Assembly (NCBI GenBank): GCA_903831545.1
Contig: CAIKYI010000755.1
Span: 1-7,775, forward strand
Length of the DNA stretch: 7,775 nucleotides
Direction: 5' to 3'
Source: an uncultured Methylobacter sp.
GTDB lineage: Bacteria > Pseudomonadota > Gammaproteobacteria > Methylococcales > Methylomonadaceae
The position numbers and the translations under genes are program-made. The notes below the pieces were generated by a model. It searched no databases, had not been told where the DNA came from, and worked only from the letters and a program-made list of their open reading frames with translations. Position 1 is the stretch's first letter; every line of letters starts with the position of its first letter. Positions 1 through 6,347 of this stretch are shown here, piece after piece.

Positions 1-768
1 AGTTGTACTACCGAATATGTAAAAACGTCAGACCTCTCGACACCACCTTCGGATACAACTGCCTACTCTGACCAACAAAGAACAAGACTCCACTCAAGAT
101 TACACATTGGTAATCAAAATTCCCAGAGCAACACCGAAGAAGAAACACTTTTACCACGTATTGGCCGTTACCTGAAACAGGGTATAGCCTCTTGGTACGG
201 CCCTGATTTTCACGGCAAAAAAACCGCATCCGGCGAAATATACGACATGTATGCCATGACCGCCGCGCACAAAACACTACCCCTTTCCTCCTACGCTCGC
301 ATCACCAACCTTGAGAATCAGCGTAGCGTCATAGTTCGTATCAATGACCGGGGACCATTTCATGGTGACAGGGTTTTAGATTTATCTTACGCCGCCGCCA
401 AAAAACTGGATCTACACCAGTCAGGTACAGGAGCGGTAGAAATCAAGGCGATAGCGCCTGAGCAAGCCTTATCGCAACTACAAAATACAGCAGTAAAACA
501 GGAAAAAAGCGTCTTTTTGCAAGTAGGTACTTTTGACAACAAAAAGAAAGCACAAAAATTGCAAAATAAAATTGCAGCAAATCATTTGCCACAACCTGAA
601 ATACTCCCCTCAAAACATAAAGGCTCTACACTGTACAAGGTTCAAATGGGTCCTATCCCATCTTCGGCAAGTGCCGACAAACTTAATTTACAGCTGGCAA
701 AACTGGGCATAACAGCGACTCAATTTGTTACTGAAACCGGTCAAAAACAAATCTCCGTGATACAATAA
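1..768 (+). CDS. rlpA: RlpA-family septal lytic transglycosylase lipoprotein, 5'-truncated
   Basis: The frame is open from base 1, so the gene starts before the window; an internal ATG at 247 lies inside the conserved domain and is not the start. Counting from the window edge, the double-psi beta-barrel domain runs from about residue 58 to 145. It begins with GIASWYG (61-67), followed by TASGE (75-79). E79, D82, H90 and D116 (in NDRGPF) have the same spacing as the acidic and histidine residues tied to activity in Pseudomonas RlpA. A SPOR domain, which binds denuded septal glycan, spans about 171-248. RlpA cleaves glycan strands lacking stem peptides at the division septum and is anchored in the outer membrane as a lipoprotein. 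Residue 2 is Cys after Ser, so it may be the lipidated cysteine, with only the signal peptide missing. That last point is inference. dacA follows after 34 nt, the usual order. Confidence 0.93.
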   Translation, partial: SCTTEYVKTSDLSTPPSDTTAYSDQQRTRLHSRLHIGNQNSQSNTEEETLLPRIGRYLKQGIASWYGPDFHGKKTASGEIYDMYAMTAAHKTLPLSSYARITNLENQRSVIVRINDRGPFHGDRVLDLSYAAAKKLDLHQSGTGAVEIKAIAPEQALSQLQNTAVKQEKSVFLQVGTFDNKKKAQKLQNKIAANHLPQPEILPSKHKGSTLYKVQMGPIPSSASADKLNLQLAKLGITATQFVTETGQKQISVIQ

Positions 769-802
769 GCTTAAGTTTCACTAAGCCCAACGTTAGAGAG
801 CA

Positions 803-1972
803 ATGATCATTTTTAAAAATTTTTCTTTATTTTTATTTTTTAGTTTGGCTGTAGCCACAACCTCGGTAAACGCGGAAGATGCGGAAATTACCACGCCGGC
901 AGCACCTACAATTGCTGCCAGTGGCTATATTTTAATGAGCCATGATACTGGCAAAGTGCTGGCGGAAAACAATGCGGATGTTAAGCTCGCGCCCGCCAGC
1001 CTTACCAAGATCATGTCAGTTTATGTGGTGTTTAGGGAAATCAGCAATGGCCATCTGCATTTGGATGATATGGTCACCATCAGCCAAAAAGCCTGGTCAA
1101 CGCCCGGTTCAAGAATGTTTGTCGAAGTTGGCAATCAGGTAAAGGTTGAAGATCTGTTAAAAGGCGTCATTATTCAGTCGGGCAACGATGCCAGTGTTGC
1201 GTTGGCTGAACATATTGCCGGTGATGAAACCACGTTTGCCGACATGATGAATCAACATGCCGAACGCCTGGGCATGAAAAATAGCCATTTTCAGGATAGC
1301 AATGGCCTACCCATCGAAAATCATTACACCACTGCCCGCGATCTGGCCCTACTCACTCAGGCCTTGATTAAAGAATTTCCGGATTACTATCGTTGGTTTT
1401 CACAAAAAGAATTCACCTTCAACAACATCGTTCAGCATAATCGCAATCAATTGCTATCGCGCGATGAAACGGTCGATGGCGTTAAAACCGGCTTTACCGA
1501 TGCCGCAGGCTATTGTTTGGTCGCCTCAGCCTTAAGAAATAATATGCGTTTGATTTCGGTGGTTATGGGCGCAAGCAGTCCCAACGCCAGAGCCAATGAA
1601 AATCAAAACCTGCTAAATTACGGTTTCCGTTTTTTTGAAGCGCACAAACTTTATCAAGGCAAAACCTCACTCTCAGAAGCCAGAATTTGGAAGGGTGATA
1701 CCAAAAATGTGCAAATTGGTCTTACCGAAGACCTATATGTGACCATTCCCCGTCGCCGTTACGCTGATCTTAAAGCCGTTATTACCCTGGATAAGAAAAT
1801 CACAGCACCTGTCAAAGAAGGCACAAAACTGGGAACCGTCAACGTCACCCTAAAAGATGAACCTATCGCAAGCAAAGATCTGATTGCTTTAAAATCGGTA
1901 GACGAAGGCAATATTTTTCAACGACTCTACGACAGCGCAATGCTGCTAATGGAGAAATCGGATGGACAATAA
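803..1972 (+). CDS. dacA: D-alanyl-D-alanine carboxypeptidase (PBP5/6 family)
   Basis: This periplasmic low-molecular-weight penicillin-binding protein removes the terminal D-Ala from peptidoglycan pentapeptides. The 389-residue length is normal for the family. The signal peptide has a hydrophobic core at about 8-20 and a likely cleavage after VNA (residue 24). All three serine-peptidase S11 motifs are present: SLTK with nucleophile S66 and K69, SGN at 126-128, and KTG at 228-230. A PBP5-type C-terminal beta domain covers about 285-360. The last 20 residues (GNIFQRLYDSAML...) can form the amphipathic helix that holds these enzymes on the outer face of the inner membrane. The ATG at 803 directly precedes the signal peptide; its upstream purine run (AGAGAG, 795-800) is only a weak ribosome site. 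The 3' end overlaps the next gene by 11 bp. It could equally be named dacC, since paralogues cannot be told apart from one sequence. Confidence 0.96.
   Translation: MIIFKNFSLFLFFSLAVATTSVNAEDAEITTPAAPTIAASGYILMSHDTGKVLAENNADVKLAPASLTKIMSVYVVFREISNGHLHLDDMVTISQKAWSTPGSRMFVEVGNQVKVEDLLKGVIIQSGNDASVALAEHIAGDETTFADMMNQHAERLGMKNSHFQDSNGLPIENHYTTARDLALLTQALIKEFPDYYRWFSQKEFTFNNIVQHNRNQLLSRDETVDGVKTGFTDAAGYCLVASALRNNMRLISVVMGASSPNARANENQNLLNYGFRFFEAHKLYQGKTSLSEARIWKGDTKNVQIGLTEDLYVTIPRRRYADLKAVITLDKKITAPVKEGTKLGTVNVTLKDEPIASKDLIALKSVDEGNIFQRLYDSAMLLMEKSDGQ
1951..1955 (+). promoter_or_regulatory. Ribosome binding site of dat inside dacA
   Basis: GGAGA lies 6 nt before the ATG at 1962 and supports that start, which places the first 11 bases of dat inside the dacA reading frame. 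The site is within dacA codons, so translation of the two genes is probably coupled. Confidence 0.7.
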
Positions 1973-2804
1973 AACAGTCTACCTTAATGGCGAGTACCTG
2001 CCATTATGCGATGCCAAAATCTCAGTCATGGATCGGGGTTTTTTGTTTGGCGACGGCATATATGAGGTCATTGCCTCATACGCAGGCAATTTGTTTCACT
2101 TCGAGCAACACATGGAGCGACTGGAAAACAGCCTGACTTCAATTCGCTTAACGAATCCCTATGACCGGGCCAAATGGCTTGAAAAACTAACACCGTTAAT
2201 TGATGCAAGCCTTGATCAGGCTATTTATATCCAGGTTACCCGTGGCGTTGCTTCCAAAAGAGACCACGCCTTTCCCGAAATCGTAACGCCCACCGTGTTC
2301 GCCATGAGTTCAAACATTGTGGCTTTTACCGATTTGGATAGCGGTGCGAAAGCCATCAGCATTGATGACAGCCGTTGGGGCTTATGCAATGTTAAAGCCA
2401 TCACGCTATTGGCCAATATTTTACTTAGACAGCAGGCAGTTGACCAAGGTTGCGCGGAAGCTATTTTGGTTAAAGACGGTTACGTCACCGAAGGCGCTGC
2501 CAGTAATATATTTGCAGTCATTGACGGTATCTTGATTACGCCGCCAAAAGGCCGCGAAATATTACCAGGCATTACCCGCGACGTAATACTGGAACTTGCC
2601 AGCAACAACGGCATCCCCTACAGCGAAGATGTCGTATCATTGGATGCACTAAAAACAGCCAGCGAAATCTGGTTGACCAGCTCCACACGCGAAATCGTGC
2701 CCGTCGTGCAACTTGATAATGAAATAATTGCAAACGGCAAACCCGGCCCGGTATGGAAAAACATCAATCAGTTATTTCAGACTTACAAGCATTCCAAACA
2801 TTGA
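1962..2804 (+). CDS. dat: D-amino-acid (D-alanine) aminotransferase, fold-type IV PLP enzyme
   Basis: It transfers the amino group between D-amino acids and 2-oxo acids, typically D-alanine + 2-oxoglutarate to pyruvate + D-glutamate, in the cytoplasm. At 280 residues it has the family's normal size. Class IV aminotransferase landmarks are visible: the N-terminal FLFGDGIYEVI block (28-38), the PLP-binding lysine K145 (in NVKAITLLANIL), E177 in VTEGAASNIF, and a C-terminal TSSTREIVPV block (239-248). K145 and E177 carry the same numbers as in the Bacillus enzyme. The R100-x-H102 pair after the TRG motif is the carboxylate-binding signature that marks D-amino-acid specificity, arguing against branched-chain aminotransferase or aminodeoxychorismate lyase. 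It overlaps the carboxypeptidase gene by 11 bp, suggesting a link between released D-Ala and its use; that link is inference. The downstream gene starts 8 nt after the stop. Confidence 0.92.
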   Translation: MDNKTVYLNGEYLPLCDAKISVMDRGFLFGDGIYEVIASYAGNLFHFEQHMERLENSLTSIRLTNPYDRAKWLEKLTPLIDASLDQAIYIQVTRGVASKRDHAFPEIVTPTVFAMSSNIVAFTDLDSGAKAISIDDSRWGLCNVKAITLLANILLRQQAVDQGCAEAILVKDGYVTEGAASNIFAVIDGILITPPKGREILPGITRDVILELASNNGIPYSEDVVSLDALKTASEIWLTSSTREIVPVVQLDNEIIANGKPGPVWKNINQLFQTYKHSKH

Positions 2805-2812
2805 GCAAAGAC

Positions 2813-3088
2813 ATGAGTGAATCAACAACTGAAGATACCCTTTTAGAATTTCCCTGCCAGTTTCCAATCAAGGCAATGGGTAAAACCAATATTGAACTGG
2901 ATCTGTTGGTTATAGAAATCGTGCGTCGCCATGTTGTCGAGGTCAACGAAACTGCGGTTAAAACACGCCCCAGTAAAGACGGTAATTACCTCGCCGTAAC
3001 CGTTATGATTGAAGCATCCAGCAAACGACAACTTGATGCGATTTACCAGGATTTAACCGACCATCCTCATGTGTTGATGGCGTTATAA
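2813..3088 (+). CDS. ybeD: DUF493 / YbeD family protein
   Basis: This small cytoplasmic protein of 91 residues is close in length and sequence to E. coli YbeD (87 residues), whose fold is an ACT-like ferredoxin fold and whose exact role is not settled. The family pattern is present in order: LLEFPCQFPIKAMG near the N-terminus, an IVRRH helix, RPSKDGNYLAVTV in the middle, and QLDAIYQDLTDHPHV at the end. The frame is open back to an ATG at 2753, but that start would overlap dat by 52 bp and add 20 residues absent from the family. The ATG at 2813 fits better, although its ribosome site is poor (GAGCAAAG at 2803-2810). Its location between dacA/dat and lipB is the conserved position of ybeD in gammaproteobacteria. 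Confidence 0.93.
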   Translation: MSESTTEDTLLEFPCQFPIKAMGKTNIELDLLVIEIVRRHVVEVNETAVKTRPSKDGNYLAVTVMIEASSKRQLDAIYQDLTDHPHVLMAL

Positions 3089-3155
3089 ACCAACCTTTTT
3101 TATGCGATCAGTCTCTCCCGCGATTGCTCCCTCACAAAAAATTCAATCAGCTTAA

Positions 3156-3761
3156 ATGGTAGCGTTGCGTAACCTTGGATTGCAAGATTATCAATCCACC
3201 TGGCAAAATATGCTGCACTTTACCCAAAATCGGGATGCCGAAACTGCCGATCAACTCTGGATCACCGAACATCTTCCTGTTTATACACTGGGCTTAAACG
3301 GCAAACGCGAACATTTGCTAACTACCGGCAAAATCCCCATCATAAACTCAGACCGTGGCGGCCAGGTTACTTATCATGGCCCCGGCCAGCTGGTTATTTA
3401 TACTTTGCTGGACATCAAACGACTCCATTTAAACATCCGTTCACTGGTCACTCTTCTCGAACAGTCCATGATTCATGCCCTTGCCGAATATGGCATTACT
3501 GCAATCGCCAAACCCGAAGCGCCCGGCGTTTATGTCAATCACAAAAAAATCGGCTCAATTGGCCTGCGCATTAAAAACAATTGCTGCTATCATGGCTTGA
3601 GCCTTAACAATCAGATGGATTTGAGCCCTTTCAACCATATCAACACCTGCGGTTATTCAGGACTTGAAGTGACCCAACTGGCCAATCTTGGCGTAAACAT
3701 CAGCACGGCTGAACTTGCTATCCCTGTTACTAACGCAATTCTTACGGCATTACAAAAATGA
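3156..3761 (+). CDS. lipB: Octanoyl-[ACP]:protein N-octanoyltransferase LipB
   Basis: LipB moves the octanoyl chain from acyl carrier protein to the lipoyl-domain lysine of pyruvate dehydrogenase, 2-oxoglutarate dehydrogenase and glycine cleavage H protein, the first step of endogenous lipoate assembly. It is a 201-residue cytoplasmic enzyme of normal length. Visible motifs are [14 protein letters not shown] (66-79, with H74), the catalytic lysine K131 in [10 protein letters not shown], and the catalytic cysteine C165 in the [13 protein letters not shown] block, where the thioester intermediate forms. An in-frame TAA at 3153-3155 directly abuts the ATG at 3156, so the protein cannot start earlier, and the conserved LGLQDY segment begins at residue 7. 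No Shine-Dalgarno sequence is visible upstream. The stop overlaps the lipA start in ATGA, so the two lipoate enzymes are translationally coupled. Confidence 0.96.
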   Translation: MVALRNLGLQDYQSTWQNMLHFTQNRDAETADQLWITEHLPVYTLGLNGKREHLLTTGKIPIINSDRGGQVTYHGPGQLVIYTLLDIKRLHLNIRSLVTLLEQSMIHALAEYGITAIAKPEAPGVYVNHKKIGSIGLRIKNNCCYHGLSLNNQMDLSPFNHINTCGYSGLEVTQLANLGVNISTAELAIPVTNAILTALQK

Positions 3762-4714
3762 CTTATCAAGCGCCCTCACGCTCCACACCCGAATCTCACC
3801 AACGCAACACCGAAAAATTAGCCAAAATCCCAATTAAAGTTGAGCCTGCCGAAACCACCTTACGCAAACCTGAGTGGATACGCATAAAAATATCGGCTAG
3901 CGACGAAATCACTCGCATTAAACAACTGGTACGCGAACACAAATTGCATACCGTTTGTGAAGAAGCCGCCTGCCCCAATCTGGCAGAATGTTTTCAGCAC
4001 GGCACCGCCACCTTTATGATCATGGGTGATTTATGCACCCGTCGCTGCCCTTTTTGCGATGTCGCACATGGCAAACCTCTGGCGCTTGATGCTGATGAAC
4101 CTCAGCACCTGGCCGACGCGATACAAGCTATGGCTTTAAAATACGTGGTCATCACCTCGGTAGATCGGGATGATTTAAGAGATGGTGGCGCAGGACATTT
4201 CGCCGATTGCATTCAAAAAATTCGTTTGCAAACGCCCGCTACCAAAATAGAAATCCTGGTTCCCGACTTTAGGGGGCGCATTGAAAAAGCCGTTGCCATT
4301 CTTGCCCAACAACCCTGTGACGTGTTCAATCATAATCTGGAAACAGTACCCAGGCTTTACAAAAAAGTACGACCCGGTTCCGACTATCAAGGGTCCTTAA
4401 ACTTACTGCAACAATTTCACCAGGTTCAACCGCAAGTGCCAACCAAATCCGGTTTAATGTTAGGCGTAGGCGAACAGGAACACGAAGTTCATCAGGTCAT
4501 GAAAGATTTGCTAGCCCATGGTTGCTCAATGCTGACGCTGGGACAATATCTGCAACCCAGCAAAGCTCATTTGCCGGTTGAAAGCTACATCACCCCCGAA
4601 CAATTTGATGAGTACGGCAAAGTTGCAAAAGAACTGGGCTTTAAGCAAGTCGCCAGCGGCCCGATGGTCAGATCGTCCTACCATGCCGACCTTCAGGCAA
4701 AGAGTGTGATTTAA
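3758..4714 (+). CDS. lipA: Lipoyl synthase LipA (radical SAM)
   Basis: LipA inserts sulfur at C6 and C8 of the protein-bound octanoyl chain made by LipB, using two 4Fe-4S clusters and S-adenosylmethionine. Both cluster sites are intact. The auxiliary cluster motif C-x4-C-x5-C is C67, C72 and C78, and the radical SAM motif CTRRCPFC gives C93, C97 and C100. The C-terminal RSSY (305-308) supplies the serine ligand of the auxiliary cluster. Other family blocks include [16 protein letters not shown] and [13 protein letters not shown]. Its 318 residues match the family length, with a variable N-terminal extension of about 40 residues. The ATG overlaps the lipB stop by 4 bp (ATGA), which settles the start. 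No convincing intrinsic terminator follows within 100 bp. Confidence 0.97.
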   Translation: MTYQAPSRSTPESHQRNTEKLAKIPIKVEPAETTLRKPEWIRIKISASDEITRIKQLVREHKLHTVCEEAACPNLAECFQHGTATFMIMGDLCTRRCPFCDVAHGKPLALDADEPQHLADAIQAMALKYVVITSVDRDDLRDGGAGHFADCIQKIRLQTPATKIEILVPDFRGRIEKAVAILAQQPCDVFNHNLETVPRLYKKVRPGSDYQGSLNLLQQFHQVQPQVPTKSGLMLGVGEQEHEVHQVMKDLLAHGCSMLTLGQYLQPSKAHLPVESYITPEQFDEYGKVAKELGFKQVASGPMVRSSYHADLQAKSVI

Positions 4715-5171
4715 CCCGGGTCGCGGCTACAAACCAAGTAAGCCTATAAATACTATATGGTCGTCGGTAAACACCAATCACAGTGCCCTCCAAGTACTAG
4801 GTTGTCAGCCTATGCTACGACTTAGGTCCAAGTCATTAATCCATTGAGTTCGCATTCACCGTTCAGGTAATGTCTTTAGCATCATCATAGAAGGCAATTG
4901 CCACGGTTAAATACCGAAGCTTGGACAGTACCTGTTACAGCAGCGCTGGCCGGCAAGGTTAAGGCTAAAAAAATTTTTGATGTTTCATGAAATTCACTTA
5001 AATTAAAATTATTAAATTTACATGCAACCCAGCCAACTTTTTAGCACAAGTCAGTAGCTTTCCGTCCTTATCCCACATTAAGTTTGCCTTTATCATCCTT
5101 GAGTCATACAAGCTTATTTAAGTTTGACACGATTTTTTAACAGTAAAAAATTATTGATAACCATGTTAGCC

Positions 5172-5194
5172 GGGTTAGGTGCCAACCGTAACCC
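5172..5194. repeat. Palindromic REP-like hairpin 1
   Basis: GGGTTAGGT (5172-5180), a 4-base GCCA loop, then ACC (5185-5187), a bulged G (5188) and TAACCC (5189-5194) form a nine-pair stem with one bulge. There is no T run after it, so it is not a typical intrinsic terminator. Short palindromes with GGGTTA...TAACCC arms occur as dispersed intergenic repeats in several bacterial genomes; that this is such a copy is inference. Confidence 0.6.
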
Positions 5195-5220
5195 TTCATA
5201 TTAACTTTGATTATTGTTGC

Positions 5221-5249
5221 GTAGGGGCAATCCCTTGCGGTTGCCCCCC
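5221..5249. repeat. Palindromic REP-like hairpin 2
   Basis: GGGGCAATC (5224-5232), loop CCTTGC, and GGTTGCCCC (5239-5247) form a nine-pair stem with one G-T wobble, preceded by GTA and followed by CC. The core GTAGGGGCAA...TTGCCCC has the form of a dispersed intergenic palindrome. The following bases are CCTTATAAC rather than a T run, so termination is possible but not the best reading. It lies 29 bp after the first hairpin, suggesting a composite repeat. Confidence 0.65.
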
Positions 5250-5368
5250 TTATAACATGGCAGCCTTAAAACGCGCCAGGTGACAAAGTGCAAGCGTAAA
5301 GCCTGTTCAGTACTCTACCCGTTTTTTTCGCAATGGATCACAGATCCCAATTAATACTATTAAACATA

Positions 5369-5398
5369 TTGACATTCAGTAACAGCTTGTCATCAAAA
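5369..5398 (+). promoter_or_regulatory. Possible sigma-70 promoter for the secreted-protein genes
   Basis: A consensus -35 hexamer TTGACA lies at 5369-5374. At 16-18 bp spacing the -10 region is only CATCAAAA (5391-5398), a weak match. A five-base inverted repeat ACAAG (5405-5409) / CTTGT (5418-5422) follows and could be an operator. The start codon is about 110 bp downstream, leaving a long leader. Only the -35 match is good. Confidence 0.25.
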
Positions 5399-5495
5399 AT
5401 TCATACAAGTGAAGTATCTTGTTAAAGCATGTTTTTTAGCCGACGTGCAAGAACTTTCCCTATTAAAGCGCTAAACACCATACACTTTGCTCTAC

Positions 5496-5499
5496 AGGA
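5496..5499 (+). promoter_or_regulatory. Ribosome binding site deciding the start at 5508
   Basis: AGGA sits 8 nt before the ATG at 5508. An in-frame TTG at 5487 lies upstream of this site and would add seven residues (MLYRTYK) before a normal signal peptide, so the ATG is preferred. Confidence 0.75.
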
Positions 5500-5507
5500 C
5501 ATATAAA

Positions 5508-6302
5508 ATGAAAATATTTAGATTGGCGCTGGGAATGTCGGCTATTGCCGCGTTTTCGGCAGGTAATGCAGAGGCGGCCTTGCTCAACGTGGTGCAGAGT
5601 TTCCCTGATGTAACCCTGAATACCCCTTGGCTGGTTTATGATCATAACGCTGTCAATACGACTACCGGTCGCCTTATGTTAATAGCCGGAGGCTCGACGC
5701 TTAATGAACAACCTTCGCTTGGCGGTACCAGCCAGACCCAGAGTTATTTTGCAGCCGGCGACAGCAAAAGTGACCTGATGTTGTCCTTTGATATCAACAA
5801 TACCACCGGTGCGCTGGTTGGTGGCAACGTCAGCATCAGCTTTGGAAACAACACAACGACACCGCGATTTTCCTGGACCGGTACGGTCACCGAATTCGGG
5901 TTTAACGAAAGCCTAGGCATTAACGGCGGCCGGATATTCGACGCCAAATGGGTCATGTCCGGCGATCTGTACCAGAACATTCCTGCCAATATGAGCCAGT
6001 TTGTCAACAGCTATCTGACGGGACTGAACGGCGGCATCATCATCAGCACCTCTAACAACTCTTTTGTTGGTACTGCCAGTTTCCTCAATGACTGGGTATT
6101 TGGCTCTTCTGCGACGACTGCCACGCTAGCTACTTCCGTCATTTCGAATTACGTCAGCGGGTTGGATGCGAACGTAATCAAGCTTAATTCCACAATCACA
6201 GCAGACGCGTTCGTACCTGTGCCGGCCGCTGCCTGGTTAATGTCCAGTGCGCTACTGTGCTTTGTTCCTGCGATACGCAAGAAAGCCAACCTAGCTGCTT
6301 AA
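5508..6302 (+). CDS. Secreted protein with VPLPA-CTERM (PEP-CTERM-type) sorting signal
   Basis: This 264-residue exported protein has unknown function. The N-terminus is a signal peptide with a likely cleavage after AEA (residue 23). The body, about 24-232, is polar and rich in Thr, Asn, Gly and Ser, as in beta-rich surface proteins. It includes a TVTEFGF block (126-132) that recurs in the next gene product. The C-terminus is a sorting module: VPVPAAAWL (236-244), a short hydrophobic segment to about residue 255, and a basic RKK (257-259). That is the layout of the VPLPA-CTERM variant of PEP-CTERM, whose proteins are processed by an exosortase (EpsH family) and released to the surface or extracellular matrix. 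No exosortase lies in this window. The only Cys in the mature part (C251) lies inside the sorting helix. The next gene starts 45 nt downstream with no terminator between, so they probably share a transcript. Confidence 0.88.
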   Translation: MKIFRLALGMSAIAAFSAGNAEAALLNVVQSFPDVTLNTPWLVYDHNAVNTTTGRLMLIAGGSTLNEQPSLGGTSQTQSYFAAGDSKSDLMLSFDINNTTGALVGGNVSISFGNNTTTPRFSWTGTVTEFGFNESLGINGGRIFDAKWVMSGDLYQNIPANMSQFVNSYLTGLNGGIIISTSNNSFVGTASFLNDWVFGSSATTATLATSVISNYVSGLDANVIKLNSTITADAFVPVPAAAWLMSSALLCFVPAIRKKANLAA

Positions 6303-6335
6303 TTAAACGAGTGCTTTTACAATCAACCTTAAAGT

Positions 6336-6341
6336 AAGGAA
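6336..6341 (+). promoter_or_regulatory. Strong ribosome binding site of the second secreted-protein gene
   Basis: AAGGAA lies 6 nt before the ATG at 6348, a near-ideal Shine-Dalgarno sequence and spacing. It fixes the start directly at the signal peptide and suggests efficient translation. Confidence 0.8.
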
Positions 6342-6347
6342 CAAATC

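Larger units (their letters stand above)
4715..5507. other. Long intergenic region without a recognisable gene
   Basis: No reading frame here resembles a protein I know, on either strand, and no tRNA or rRNA is recognisable. What it holds: a perfect 10-bp palindrome GGCAATTGCC at 4893-4902; an AT-rich stretch from about 4967 to 5022 containing TTTCATGAAA (4983-4992) and a TAAATT...AATTTA inverted repeat (4999-5020); TTGACA hexamers at 5124 and 5369; and two hairpin elements listed separately. The 3' part must carry the promoter and leader for the secreted-protein genes. The 5' part lies downstream of lipA but shows no stem followed by a T run, so the end of the lip transcript is not defined. 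Confidence 0.6.

Noticed and set aside
247..768. ATG at 247 as the start of a separate short protein
   Set aside because: The frame is open upstream to base 1 and encodes the conserved GIASWYG and TASGE part of the RlpA domain, so this is an internal methionine.
769..786. Small hairpin GCTT-A-AGT-TTC-ACT-AAGC between rlpA and dacA
   Set aside because: The stem is short and bulged and no T run follows, so it does not support a terminator between two genes that normally stay together.
2753..2812. Upstream ATG extending ybeD by 20 residues
   Set aside because: It overlaps the end of dat by 52 bp, has no better ribosome site, and the extra residues are absent from the YbeD family, which starts shortly before the LLEFP block.
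5124..5158. TTGACA at 5124 as a promoter
   Set aside because: At 16-18 bp spacing only AAAATTA is found for the -10, and the best -10-like hexamer, TATTGA, is 22 bp away.
5744..6007. Minus-strand open frame of 87 codons
   Set aside because: It lies antisense within the well-supported secreted-protein gene and has no ribosome site or recognisable motif.
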